A stretch of 64,000 bases of DNA from Aristolochia californica (lineage: Eukaryota; Streptophyta; Magnoliopsida; Piperales; Aristolochiaceae), in contig JARWKL010000005.1 of assembly GCA_029961685.1 (NCBI GenBank), positions 2,672,501 to 2,736,500 of the forward strand. Reading direction: 5' to 3'. Each line of letters opens with the position of its first letter. The first letter of the stretch is position 1. The notes below the pieces were generated by a model that saw only the letters and a list, made by a program, of their open reading frames with translations, searched no databases and had not been told where the DNA came from. Below are positions 47,265 through 59,700 of the stretch, in pieces. Position numbers and translations under genes: made by a program.

Positions 47265-49171
47265 CAACTAAGATTGGTATTTGAATTGTGCCTTTTGATA
47301 GATTGATTAAGAATGGTATCTGGAAATGCTGCCTGGTTGAGTTGTTAAGATCTCTTCTAGTGGAAACTACAAGACATGAGGGCTAGCAGGGCTAATGACA
47401 AGTCCATGCAAAATATGCAGAGGAAAAAGAGAGAGATTCTAAGGCTTTCAGTGAACATTTAGCTTTCTCCCTTTATTCTTCAAGCAATTTAATCCACACA
47501 TTATTTTATTTTGTCCTATAAAGGTTCTCAAGGGCTTCATAACAGCAAGAGTTAGTGATTGTCCATCTGATTGCAAAACTCCCAGTAGCGAACAATGTGG
47601 AACTGCTTAAGATCATAAACATTTTGCTACCATAAACTTGGCACTAGAAAAGCATTAAAAAGTTAAAAATACCAGTTGTGTGCACTATACGAAGAGTTAA
47701 GTATATTCCAGTGGGCTTCAAAGTTGTCTAATTCTAAACTTCAAGTGAATATGTCGGTAAATAGACACGCACCTTATCAGACACAACATAACCAGTTATG
47801 GCACAAGACATGAAATGTGAGGAGTGTAACAATGGATCCTCAGCATACAATTGGTCAAGCTTCTCATAGATGTACTTATGCTGCATTAAACATGTTTCCG
47901 AATGCACCACAGATCTCATCAACTCCGCACATTGCTCTTTGAGTTTCTTGTTTAGCTGCATCCTCGTTGCAGCCTTCTCAAGACACTCCGAGAATGCCTT
48001 CAATAAAACAAAATACAAGTGTTAACATCAATATGAATATTGTAGTAGAAAATCTGAAGTTTGTCTGGAAAGGAAAATTTTGAATCTAGAAACATGGAAA
48101 CATATCTACTATCTCTGATGAAGTTAAGCTGCTCAAAAGAACTGAATATCTGATCAACTAATTTAAGTTTTATGTTTTCAGCAAATCAATGTAATTTATT
48201 CTACACTTGATATCAATCACAAACAATCCCCTAAGCCACCATCTCAGCAACAAAACAACCGTAGAGTCCAACAAAAGCAATTTGAAGGGGAGGAAATGTT
48301 TCCATTTGAAAGCTTATATGGGCACATTAAATTTTAAAATAAAAACAGGAGAAGTTTAATAAGTCATCTGAGAACTTGTGCTGAAAAAAAATTATAAATA
48401 TTGTACTAGAACTTTTTTAATAAGTTGACCTGTATCTGGAAACGCTTTGGAAATCTTAAGGGAAAGATGAGAAGCTTAAATTTCGAAAGGCATGCAACTT
48501 GGGTAGGAAGAACAAGGCAGCAGATTGTAACAGACACCAGTTCCTATGAGGGCCCTCACTAAAACAAAAGCATCATAATGAGTCGCCTTTTCTCACACGA
48601 CAGAAGCTATGTCACCTAAATTGAGAGCTTCCAATATTTCCATATAAAATAACATCTTAAACAAGAAATAACTAGCGCATTCTCATCTTAGGCAGTAGGT
48701 CCTTCTAGCCCAACATCAGAAAACCAAGAAATAAAAGAATGAAAGAATCAAAGCAATAAATGAAATACATTAGTGACAGCACATTACCAAATCGGATGTT
48801 AAGATCAGAGAAGCCAAGGTATGAGCTTGATCAATGCTGATATTGAAATGCTCTCGCAGAATCAAAGCTTTCCGTTGAAACATGGCTTCAGTTCCCTCCT
48901 CCCTCGGTGAAATTTTAGGATTGACCGTGTTGCATGAAAGCCAGACAAAAACAACAATACAAACTAAAATCCACAGCACTTGACTTTTTCTTCTCCATTT
49001 CCGTCCATTAATGAATCCCAACCGCTCTTTAATGTTGGAATTCATAGAATGGCAATTGCTAGAACAGGAGGTCTTGCAATTCAAGGCCATTTTGACAAGA
49101 ACCCATCTACATATCTTTAAGAACAGTCTAAGGAGCTTATGGAAAACTCCAGCAACCGCAGAAAAACTCAT
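40553..49171 (-). CDS. AHK2: Cytokinin receptor histidine kinase, AHK2 type
   Basis: Thirteen exons on the minus strand: 49171-48788, 47997-47773, 47064-46552, 46047-45772, 45197-45028, 44940-44728, 44638-44452, 43439-43388, 43271-43042, 42824-42726, 42585-41918, 41455-40949 and 40820-40553. All phases agree and give 1263 residues. Hydrophobic segments lie near 65-81, 226-242, 299-319 and 603-625. The CHASE domain (about 335-560) binds cytokinin at the ER lumen or apoplast. The histidine kinase core carries the H box [11 protein letters not shown] (His663), an N box around [10 protein letters not shown], and G boxes VEDSGVGIP and [10 protein letters not shown] receiver-like region follows, then the true receiver with acidic pair Asp1122/1123, phosphoacceptor Asp1167 ([12 protein letters not shown]) and Lys1239. 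Phrases in CHASE and the long N-terminus fit AHK2 rather than AHK3 or AHK4. Residues 259-284 are a polyglutamine tract. Start chosen at MSFSAVAG by family likeness. Confidence 0.95.
41692..41752. repeat. GT/G-rich simple repeat in intron 11 of the histidine kinase gene
   Basis: GTGGTGGTGGTAGTGGTGG, then (GT)n, then a run of 14 G. Antisense to the gene this is a CA/C-rich tract. Confidence 0.85.
46824..46899 (-). repeat. Coding CAA repeat (polyglutamine) in histidine kinase exon 3
   Basis: Two CAA-dominated blocks, encoding 13 and 7 consecutive Gln, are separated by a short L-Q-P-Q-Q-R stretch. They lie on the N-terminal side of the hydrophobic segment preceding CHASE, so probably in the cytosolic part. 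Pure CAA runs are prone to length change. Confidence 0.92.
47177..47264. repeat. (AAT)n-type microsatellite in intron 2 of the histidine kinase gene
   Basis: AATAATGAT units grading into pure (AAT)n, about 88 bp. Confidence 0.9.
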
Positions 49172-51100
49172 AAAAACGAGACCTTTCAAAGTCTCTACTT
49201 GAGAAATCCAGCTATGACAGAAAGTAATCGGGACCCAGTAGGTTTTTCTGCAAGTTGAGCTGGGATCATCCACCATAGGTACGGCAGAAAGAATTTTAGC
49301 CTCCCTTTCTCTCTTCTGCTTTATCTTCCTGAGTTCTGCTTAACTCCGAAACAGCTGAAAACCACACCAAATTGTGATCCCTCCATGGGACAGTCAAGAA
49401 ACTCGACCAGAAGAGAATCTATGAGAGTACCAATGGCGTCGAACCGACTCGCCGACCTTCCCAACTGTAAAGTTGTTTTTCCTAGAAAAAACCTGAACAA
49501 CAAATTTAACAAGAGCGACTCAGGAAAATGCTGGTGCACCCTCGACTTGAAGTTATCTTCCAGTCTAAATCAATGTTCAAGGGAAAAAAGACATAAAAAC
49601 GTCAACGATCCGCTCCATTTTTAAAGACATAAAAAGAGCCAAAGTCTCGACTTCTTCAGAACAGCAAAATCGCGAAAACGAGTCAGTTGCTATGTGAAAA
49701 GACCACCCTTTCAGCTCCTGAGCTCATAAGGTATCCTCAAACGCTTGCCCACCTTTTAACACACTAGCTCGAGAAACCCAATCGTTACAGACTCACAAGA
49801 TCCAGAGGATTCTCGGCAATTTCACAGAAGCATTCGAAAATAAATAGTCCTGTACGCTACTTGTCTTCCTCCTACCTCTCAACCTATTTCCTCGACCCAA
49901 CTGACATCAACAAATCTTCACCCAAAAAACCCACTCACAAATCAAAAAGCCACATGGAAATCAAGCAACAGAGCCAATTATACGAATCCCAGTTCGCCTC
50001 TATGCGATACGAGCAGGTATCATCTGTCCACACAAGTGAAAACGACGTCTTCCTTCCTCCCATCTCTTTCCTTGTTTACCCTGTTTCCTCAGTTCTGTTC
50101 GCTCGTTTGTTCTTTTCTCCCCCTATCTTTCACAATCTCATTTATTTTTTCTTGTTTTTGAAGCTGGCTACATCGTTATCTCATCATCTGGTGGTGGGGA
50201 AGATTAAGGATGAAAAAAAATACCACGACAGTGGGAAACCAGCTTAAAAGAGAACCCAAGAAGTTTCGTGTTCCCTCACTTTTTCTTTTTTCTATAATTT
50301 TTTCATCTTCTCCTTCGCTCCCCACTGCCGCTTTAAGAAGGCTATTTCTTTTGTTTCTGTTTCTCTTTTGCCGCTTTAAGAAGGCTATTTCTTTTGTTTT
50401 TGTGTTCAAAGACTGCGCGGGCGCGAGAGAGAGAGAGATAGAGACAAGAGACGCAGCAGATTTTTCAGTTAAATGGTGAGAGCACAGAAGGGAGAGAGGA
50501 ATTGCTTGTCCACGACTTACAAAAAAAACAACGGCAATTAATCGGGAGTGCTGTTTGCTAAAACGCGCCCATGAGAATGAGCACTTAACAAAGACTATCT
50601 CTTGTCATTTTTCAAAGTTGTCTTCATTAATCAAAGATGTTCAATGAAATAGTCACCAAAGACTTCTCTATTATTATGTCCCAACATCAATCAATGAATC
50701 ATTTCAATTTACAAACCCCACATTTGGTGCCCCATCTACTCCTACCCTACCCTTGAAAGTGTATCTCACTTTAAATACCTTAATATTTTTATACGTACAT
50801 AATTTCACGTAACATAATGCGACATCTTTATGCCATACCCACATAAAAATGTCACTTTTTTTCAAGGTTTCTCAAACATATAGGGATAGGACATCATGTA
50901 ACAATTGATACTTCTTATATCATGTTTCGGTTTATCTTAATACCAGGCATAAAAATGATATGCCCACCCTGGTCGCCTTGTCCCTAACAAAATCGTTAGG
51001 TAAAAAAGTCTCTAGCCTCAACTCTGAGGTGGTCCATAGTTCCATAAAGAGAAAATTGAGGTGGTTATAGCCCTAAGTGATGACAACATGAACAACAATA
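49172..51100. other. Histidine kinase gene upstream region
   Basis: Expected promoter and 5' leader of the minus-strand receptor gene. A pyrimidine-rich acceptor (TTTCTGTCATAG on the minus strand, near 49218) suggests a leader intron before the ATG. Long open frames at 49385-50247 are on the opposite strand and of simple composition. No separate gene supported. Confidence 0.4.
50327..50401. repeat. Short tandem duplication, 44-bp spacing
   Basis: The phrase GCCGCTTTAAGAAGGCTATT plus TCTTTTGTTT occurs at about 50327 and again 44 bp later at about 50371. A (GA)n run follows at about 50424-50440. Confidence 0.85.
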
Positions 51101-54100
51101 TTATATGATCTTGCATGTTCCATTTTTTTTATAGTAATATTACAACTTATTTCTTGACTTATTTTGTGCCCTTGAAAGTCCAAAGAAAGTGATGGGTAGC
51201 TCGTTGGTTATACCAAACAACCACTCTGATATATATATAAAACCAAATATATAATATGACATAACATATATAATATATTTTTTTAGTTTTATATATGAAA
51301 TGTTCTTTTGAATTTGAAAATTAAAGAATCTTCTAGTTGTAACGAATGAGTAAGATAGGACCCACATTTGTGTCGATTTTTATTTGTTTGGCCTTTTTCA
51401 TAATTACAGTTTCGTGAGATACTTAAATATTTTTTTCTTTTCTTTTCCTCTCTCAATTGGGAGATCGAACTCAATTTTGTGGTATTTGAAAGACGGCTTT
51501 TGCTTATTTATAAATATAAATTAAATTTTGATTAATTAATTAATTAATTAATATAATTATTTACAAAATGGGTAAATTTATAAATTTAATTAATATAATT
51601 TGTAAAAAAATGCATATTTTATTAGCTTATAAAAAAAACTTTCTTCTTTATTTTACACAAATTCATTTGAAATAAAATTATAATTTTTTGTTAATCCAAA
51701 CCCTAAAATGGGGGCAATATTTTTATTATGATCTCCTTCAAGTCCTCTTCATATATCCTCTAATGTGAACTTGGACCTATTAAGTAAGAAATTCAAAACC
51801 CTATTGGAAGATGCCTTCATAAAAGTCATTCTCATGTGAATCGACTCTTCTTATGTAATATTTTGACTATATCTCACTGTTTCTATATAAAAACCTGTGC
51901 CAGATGAGAAACGGGAGAATATTTCTTATTTTAAAATTTTAAAAAATATTTATAGTTTAAACTGACAAATATGTCATCTAAAATCCTTCTAGAATGGACG
52001 ACTTTATGGGCAGAGTCAAAATAAAAATAAATATTGAACTTTTAAAAAATTTAATATAATTATTAAATTAAGTAAGTCATATTTTTTTTTTTTGTACCTC
52101 CGCGTATGGTGATATCACACATAACAATATTTCTACATGAGCAAAACCCTTATTGTCTAAAACATGACACTATGTTGAATTTAGTAATCAAATGCCACTA
52201 AATGTTGATAATTGAGTATGGTTTTTGGTTTAGTAATATCTAGTGATTTTCTCTTATCATGGTGTTTTTTTTACTTTATGTGGGTTATAATTTAATTTTT
52301 AAAAACTTTGAAATCGAATGTAGCTATTTAGTTAACATCTCAAATCTACCCGATTCATTCGAATACTTAAAAATTCATATTTGTTATCAAATTATATTCG
52401 ATTTAAGATCTATTAGGGTTTAAAGTCATTTTATTTTTAATAAAATAATTTTATTTAATTTAAAAAAAAATTATGGGTTCACATTTATTTTATATAATTA
52501 AAATATTTTAAAGGTGGGCAATTAATTTTATTTTTTTTGATAAAAAATATGAACAGAAAGTAAAGGTGGTTCGCAACGTCATCTCTGAATCCATGATCCA
52601 CCATTTATTTTTTTAGAGGAATTATCAGAAAAAAAAATAAAAATAGAGAGAGACGTTGACGGTTGAGGAGGCCATGCAGCTGTCACCTGCGTCATTTCAG
52701 TTCATTAAAAAGGAAAAACTTGATAAGGCGCTAACATATGCACGGAGGGCAGCCGCCTTTAACCTACGCACCGAATCCCTCCCAAAAACTCGGCGAGTCA
52801 TTCTTTTCAACTTTACCCGAGTTTTATTATACTTTGTTTATTAATTTTTTTCTGTTTTCGATAAAAACAATTTAAATTTTAAAAAAACTGGGCGACTCTG
52901 AAGTAAGTCGAGCCCTTTTAACCCTCCGCGCCAAAACCTCGCCGAGTTTTTGCAACCTTTTTTAAAAAAAAAAAACTTTAAAAAATCGCAGCTTTTTCTT
53001 TTTTCGTAATAAAAAACTAAAATTAAAAAACAACTGGAAGTCTGCGGCTGCGCCCGCTTTTTGACCCGGCCAAATCGAGCTCCTCGGCCGTCGTGCCGAG
53101 CAGTCAGAAGCATGTGGGTCCCATTTGCCAGCTAGTCCCCGACAACTAACGTTTTATCTTTTTGCGCGAGCGCAGGCTCAAAAGCGCCGCGGACGATGCT
53201 CCACTTGACACGTGGAGGTGAAGAGGGACCCGGACCTCTCAGTTCGGTTTCGCCGCTTACGGCGCCGCAGAGGATAACGACAAACCCGTCCACGTCGCCT
53301 CGCCGAGAATGAGGAAATGACGATGATGCCACTGCGTCGTCTCGATAGTATGTGGTTCTTGACCGTTTAACCGAATATGTCGAGCGAGTGTCGGTTTGGG
53401 TGAGACGCAACAAAGAACTGATGGGATCGTGGATAACTGTGGAGTCTAATTTGAACGGTGATCAAGACCTCCACGTTGCCCTGACCAAACACGACCCCCG
53501 CGTTTTCCAATTCGCCGCGCTGTTCATCGTCCCCGAAGTCCGATCTCGAAAAGAAAAATAAAATCCTGTTCTATTATCAATATTTAGATCAAGGGTTCAT
53601 CTTTATAGACATTCTCTGTGGGGAATATCATGTCGCCATAGATTTGTTTCATTTTTATAATCTTCAATTCATGCAACCACAGGATCACTTTTTTACGATA
53701 CTGATATAATACGAGAGATCTGATTCTTAAAGATCTCAAGTGCTCGAAACCAAATCTCAGGCTCCTCGCCGGAGGCAGCTCTCTGGTGCGGTTTGTACAG
53801 AATTGCCTTGAAAGGGCTGTAATGGGATTGGTACTTTATGGGATCGGAATATATTTCTCTTATTTCAGTCTCTCTTCCTTCTTCTTTTTAGTTCTTTTGA
53901 TTAAATAGTAGTGAACCCATCAGATTCTGTATAAAAGCAGATAGTTCTTTTGAATTTGTTTATTATCCTTGGTGGTGATGATTTACTTTCCATGGTTTTG
54001 GCGCTCCGTTGGATCTTCAGTGTCTGCAATAACAGATCTCAGAGAGAGTTGTTTATGGATTCCAACACAATCACCAGTAACCCTAACCATGGTTTTCTGG

Positions 54101-54364
54101 TTTCCAGGTTACAATTCTAGTGCAGATTTAAAGCTGGTGCATGTTAGCATCAAGGGCAAATCCACCACCAGTTCATGAGCCACCTACCCATTCAACAGAC
54201 CTTCAGAATAATGTTGCTTGTAAAAGAAATGTATTTTCTTGAGTCCATGCCAAAGATGGAAGTGAACTAACTGCAATGAAGAAGCCTTCAAAATAAAGCC
54301 CCCAAGTCATCTGGGCTTTTTCAACACAACTCTTGACCAGACGATTTCTTAAACTCTTTCTGAG
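51100..54364. other. Intergenic stretch upstream of the FAS1 gene
   Basis: 51200-52560 is AT-rich without coding content. 53030-53570 is GC-richer and could be a promoter/CpG-type region or noncoding first exon of the FAS1 gene, but no splice link to 54365 was established. The open frames here do not resemble known proteins. Confidence 0.4.
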
Positions 54365-55096
54365 ATGGGACTCTGTGTTCTTCTTCTCCTAGCACTCTTC
54401 CAACTTTCCTATTCACAATCCATCACTTCTCCTGCAGATATGGGTGACATGGCATCGGCCATGAATAACCTGAGATCAAGATCTTATGAAGGATTTGTCA
54501 TCCTTCTGAAGATGATAAACTACACCGATAACTCATCGACTGAAGCTGGAGCAACATTCCTGGTTCCTATTGACAAGGTGCTTTCGGAGTACACTTTGTC
54601 TCCTCTCAACATACAGCAATTTGTGCTTCGTCACCGCATCGAAAAGCCACTACCATTCAAGAACCTGATGAGCTTCCCTACTGGAACACAGATACCTTCT
54701 GGACTCCCAAACCAGACGTTCACAATCACCAATGGAGGGTGGAGGAACTTCAATGTCAACAATGCAAAAATTATTGCACCAAATATCTGCAAAAGCTCTT
54801 TAATCAAATGCCATGGTATTGATGCAGTAATCAGTTTACATCAACAAACTATCCCACCTCCTCCACCAGCTTTGATGCCTCCACCAGCAAACATACCACA
54901 TCCGGATTTGGGAAAGAACATACCAAGCACAATCCACCGACAAAAGCCTCAAATATCTTTAACTGAAGCAACGCCAGGCACCCTTGAGGATCAAAATAGC
55001 TCAAGTGGTGGAGTTCGTCCGTTGCTGTGGGAAGTTTTGGTCATTTGGTTATTCTCTTATCTGGTCTCTCTTCTGCTGTTCACATTGAACATCTGA
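54365..55096 (+). CDS. FAS1 (fasciclin) domain protein, putative cell-surface glycoprotein
   Basis: Single exon, 243 residues. Residues 1 to about 18 (MGLCVLLLLALFQLSYSQ) are a signal peptide. One FAS1 domain follows at about 23-158, with the conserved early phrase MASAMNNLRSRSYEGFVILL, a TFLVPIDKVL box (the usual FAPTDxAF position) and a final LIKCHGIDAVISL (YGVxxVL equivalent). N-glycosylation sequons occur at NYT, NSS and NQT. Next is a proline-rich linker (TIPPPPPALMPPPANIP), then a hydrophobic C-terminus (about 220-243) that could be a GPI signal or membrane anchor. FAS1 proteins act in cell adhesion and wall organisation, often as fasciclin-like arabinogalactan proteins. The short single-FAS1 form with little Ala-Pro content fits the divergent plant FLA subgroup, not classical two-domain FLAs. 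Confidence 0.9.
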   Translation: MGLCVLLLLALFQLSYSQSITSPADMGDMASAMNNLRSRSYEGFVILLKMINYTDNSSTEAGATFLVPIDKVLSEYTLSPLNIQQFVLRHRIEKPLPFKNLMSFPTGTQIPSGLPNQTFTITNGGWRNFNVNNAKIIAPNICKSSLIKCHGIDAVISLHQQTIPPPPPALMPPPANIPHPDLGKNIPSTIHRQKPQISLTEATPGTLEDQNSSSGGVRPLLWEVLVIWLFSYLVSLLLFTLNI

Positions 55097-55752
55097 AAGT
55101 GACTGCAAATTTTGGGTACTGAAACTACCTTTGTTGCCTGGAAGATGGAATGTCTTCTGCCAAATTTAGGAAACTTTTTCCATAGAATTTTTCCCCTTCA
55201 TCGTCAAAAGATATAGATGATATCCACAGTCGTTTCTAATAAAAAACATACTTTCTGCTGCTAATTTGAAACTATTTATATTGGTATCATATGTCAGGTT
55301 TACTGGACACCAATATCATCCATGGAATTTGATATGTAGTTTCACTTCAGCACATGTATCACAACTTTGAAGAAATAACAAATTACCAATAAAACTTGGT
55401 AACCGATTAAAAGAGCAATTGTCACAAATCTATTAGTCTACGTGATCTTCATATTCAAACAACAAGGAAACTATTCATTTTCCTTAGACTCTACAGACTA
55501 CAGTAATATAACCCAATCAGTTTGAACAACTGATTGCATCTACCTTGAGGCTAACGAGGAAGTCCTAAACCCCCAAGGCAGTCTCACTGTTATCAGTGTT
55601 CAGTACAAAAATGAACATAACATTTTGAGGCCCACCAGAAGCATGGGTGCTTGTAAATTTTACATACAAGACAGCAACAGATTAGCAATAGAGATGCAAC
55701 AAAATAATGGTCATATCATACAGTACAAGTACAAGAACATACCTCACTCTCT
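55097..55752. other. 3' flanks of convergent FAS1 and OBERON-type genes
   Basis: Expected to contain both 3' UTRs. No gene or repeat recognised. Confidence 0.5.
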
Positions 55753-56730
55753 TCATGGCACAGAATTGATGGGATGATGGTCGCCAGACTGCCCTTCTGA
55801 CTTTGCTGGCACATTATACACATTCTTGAGTAAGTCCTGGATCTTGCATAGCATAAGCATCTGGGAAGGGTCTGCTCCACTGCTGCACTGAGAAGCTCGT
55901 GAGCTCTCCTGGAGCTTAATCTTCTCAAATAGATACTGTTTCTCAGCCTCAGCCTCATTCAGCCGAAGCTTCAAATACCTACTAGCATATTCTTCCTCTG
56001 CCTTTTCAGATTTGGCAAGTGCAATTCTCTGAAGCCTCTCAGCTTCTCGCCTGGCCTCACTAGCCTTGAGCTGGAACATGTCAGCTTCAGCTTGCTTGAG
56101 CCTAATAATGCTTTCCAGTTCTTCAATCTGCTGTTTTTTCCTCTGTCTCTCCATCTGCAGCTCAGCTACCTCACGCGCTTTGTCCTCAAGCTCCCGATCA
56201 CATGCATCAAGGGCATGGCGTGCTTTCTTGAACATCCGCATCTTCTCCTCTGCCACCATCTCCATCTTTCTAACAGCTTCTTGAACCACCTCAGCAATTC
56301 GACTGCAAGCCTCCTGCGGTGCTATTAGTCTTCCACTTTCTTCAGTATCAGGGTTCTTTGTAGGGTCCATCTCAAGTTCTGTTGAAAAATCCACACAAAA
56401 AATCAGTAATTACAAAAGAAAAAAAAGCTGCCCTTGGGATTTCAACATGAAATAAACATTGAGAACAAGTGTTATTACTATCCAAAAGGTATATCCATCT
56501 ATAATAATAAAAATAAAAGAGAACAATACAGCGCTAATGCCCAACCAGTTGAAAGCTCCCTCTTCAGACATGGAATCATTATCCAAACATTTTGTAAATG
56601 TCACAAACCAAGCCCTCTAACATGTTATGGCCTAGGCGCTGCTAATGAAATGTAAACCTTAAAACATATGGCAAACAATTAAGGTCTCATCATTGAATAT
56701 ATACATACATATAAATATATATACATACAA

Positions 56731-56771
<41 letters not shown>

Positions 56772-59700
56772 TTGAAATGTAAGCATTAAATAATTAACAC
56801 CAAATGATATGAATCAAGGCACAAACGGGTAACTCTAACCTGATTTGTCAGCCCAATTATTAGTTTAGAAAAAAACAACGGTTCCAATTAATGACATGGC
56901 TACTGAATCACAGTGAGGATCCAAATCCCAGCGCCTGAATATTAGATGATATGCAGTACGGTCATACACAAATATAATGCTTCTTGCAGATGACCTTAAA
57001 ACAATTCTGTCATCAGCTGTATGTATAATTTTATTTCCTCTGGTAATTTCTCCATTTTGGTTTCCTTGTTACAACTTATCATGTCAGGCATTTTGTCTGA
57101 ATAGCACGAAAATGAAATCTCAGAGGAGAAGAAACTAAACTTCATAGGAAAGAAACTGAGAGAAAGGAAAAATGTACAGCAATATAAAAGGAAAAGGAAA
57201 ATAAACAAAGACAACTTAGTAAGGGAAAGGATTTCCTAACAACAAGATGGTGCAAGAGAATCCCCTCCCCAGCAACAGTGCCAGACATGTGGATGGTGCA
57301 CCTCAATGTTTGCAGGGGTAGTTTCCTATTGTTGGAAAAAGAAGCTACTAGAAGCCACAAAGGGGGGTCAACCACCACATCTCCATCCAACTAGGAAATA
57401 ATAGAATGAACTGAGCTCTCAAGTCAGTCTTTTTGAAGAATTAACCCCAAAGGGGAAGACCACACAAGGATTGTCCTGTTGCATACCCCCAATTTGAACA
57501 GCACCAGAACTGCTCTCATGATACCCTCAAAATTAAAACTTATGTCTACCAGCAGAGGGCGCTCCAATTCAAATATAAAGGGTATGTCTGTTGTCCTACA
57601 GAACTCTTAGAATTAATTTTACTTAGATGCTTTCGTTTTTACAAGGATTATACTTATCTATCCTTTTTTACTAAAAAAAAACAGCGAGAATTTTATTGAG
57701 AGAGGAAGGAAAAACAACAAGGACCCCCCATAATTACATCTTTACTTGAAAGAAGGAAAGACAACCAAATTACATACAACAATAATGAAACAAGAAAATA
57801 AAGAAGATACAAGTCCTTCTGCCTACAAACGGAGATGAAGGGGAGCAAGGTTATGTTATACTAATAAATAGAGAGGAGATTGAGCTTCAGGATCTCAACA
57901 ACCTCGCAGCCTCAATCTTCACTCTTTCACTGTCAATCTCCTTATTCTTTGCTTCCCCATCATATTTTCTGAGCCTCTACTGTCTGCAACAGTCCTTGCA
58001 CATAGGTTACCTTCTTGGTTATCTCTTACACCATTTCATTAAGCCCCCCCCAAATCCATCACTGATTTCATCGCACTCAATCATGACAGTCAGATGAAGA
58101 TTAGCAATGGCAAAATAGTCTGATACCATTTTACCTGGGTGCACGCCATACATTGTTTTGATGGCAATGGCTCCTCAGGGCTATTGCAAACCCAAAAGAG
58201 GGTATGGCAGCGAAAGATACCTATCAGCCTTGCTGGACATCCTTACCTAAGGGATGCCGACACCCATGGACGGAGAGTCTTGCTTCGCCATCACATCACA
58301 AGCGAGAGTTCCCTTGGATTGGGCCTAAGGCGTTATATGGACTATGTGCCATCTTCAATGTGAAGTGGAACATAGGCATTGGGTTGCCTATTCCTTCGAA
58401 ACGAGAAGTGGTTGAGAGATACCTATCAGCCTTGCCGGACATCCTTACCTAAGGGATGCCGACACCCATGGGCGGAGAGTCCTGCTTCGCCATCACATCA
58501 CAAGCGAGAGTTCCCTTGGACTGGGCCTAAGGCGTTATATGGACTATGTGCCATCTTCGATGTGAAGTGGAACATAGGCCATGTTAACTCTCTGGGTAGT
58601 CACACCTTTGGCACCCAGACACCTTCCCCTCTCCCGAAAAAACATTAAGGAGATAGAAGGAAAACTAGTGATCACCAACGCTAGAACCATCTTTTCCCTC
58701 GAACCGGATAGGCCTTCTACCTCTTCCAGTAGAGCCTCAACCAGTTCCCGTTTCGAAGGAATAGGCAACCCAAGACCCAATGCCTATGTTCGACTTCACA
58801 TCGAAGATGGCACATAGTCCATATAACGCCTTAAGCCCAGTCCAAGGGAACAGTTACTTACAAAGAATAGTCACTTATTCCGACCAAGCCTTAGAGTTTT
58901 ACGGTAAGACCCTTAACAGGCTAGAGACTGTTGTTGAAGATTTACAGCATAAAGTAAACTTTCTCTATGATGAACATAGACACAAAGAAATTATAAAATG
59001 TCAAACTATCCTAGAAAACATTCTAGAGAAAATTGACCACGGAAACAATCTTGTTTTCTTTAAAGAATTAACAGAACTAAAACAAAGTTTAGAAAATCTA
59101 AACAAAGATAAAATGCAAGACATTCTAAAAGAAATCTTAGCATTAAAAGAACATGTAGGTTGTTCATCTTCTCCTTCAAGGTATAAAAATCCTTTTACAC
59201 CTTGGATGCCAGAATGATCTATAGAAAAAATCTAATGGATCATTTAAAAGTGTTAAGAGCAGAAATGTTAAAACAAACACTATACGCCAATTTGGACTAA
59301 ACTACACGCCCTAGTCTTAAATATCATATATAAAAAAAAGTGCTAGGTTAGGCATTCAGAGGACCTATAGTTGACAATACTATTTCAACTGTCAGCTCTT
59401 ATATTCACAAACCTCCAGAACTGGAGACAGCTACATTCCATAAGAATATAACCTAACATAAAATTATAGAAAGAGTAAATACAAAGACTATACTTTCAAT
59501 TTCAATGAGCTACTCCAAGTAAGAAGCACCCATGTGGAATAAAAGCATTGTTACCTTGGAAGAAGTGCAGCATCACTTTCCAAGCCATTAAATCAGCAAC
59601 TCCATTCTTCAACTTTTCCATGAGATCTTCACACTTCCAAAGCAGTTTTCTGCCCCTTGGATCTTCACTGCCACGGAAAATTCTACTAACAAAATCTAGT

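Noticed and set aside
49861..50247. 128-codon plus-strand frame upstream of the receptor gene
   Set aside because: Simple composition and no family likeness; probably promoter or leader of the minus-strand receptor.
52656..52844. Short plus-strand frame beginning MTVEEAMQLSPASF
   Set aside because: Overlaps AT-rich and degenerate repeated sequence, no splice context, no recognised domain.
53132..53413. 93-codon minus-strand frame in GC-rich DNA
   Set aside because: GC-rich DNA is open by chance; no motif and no conserved start context.
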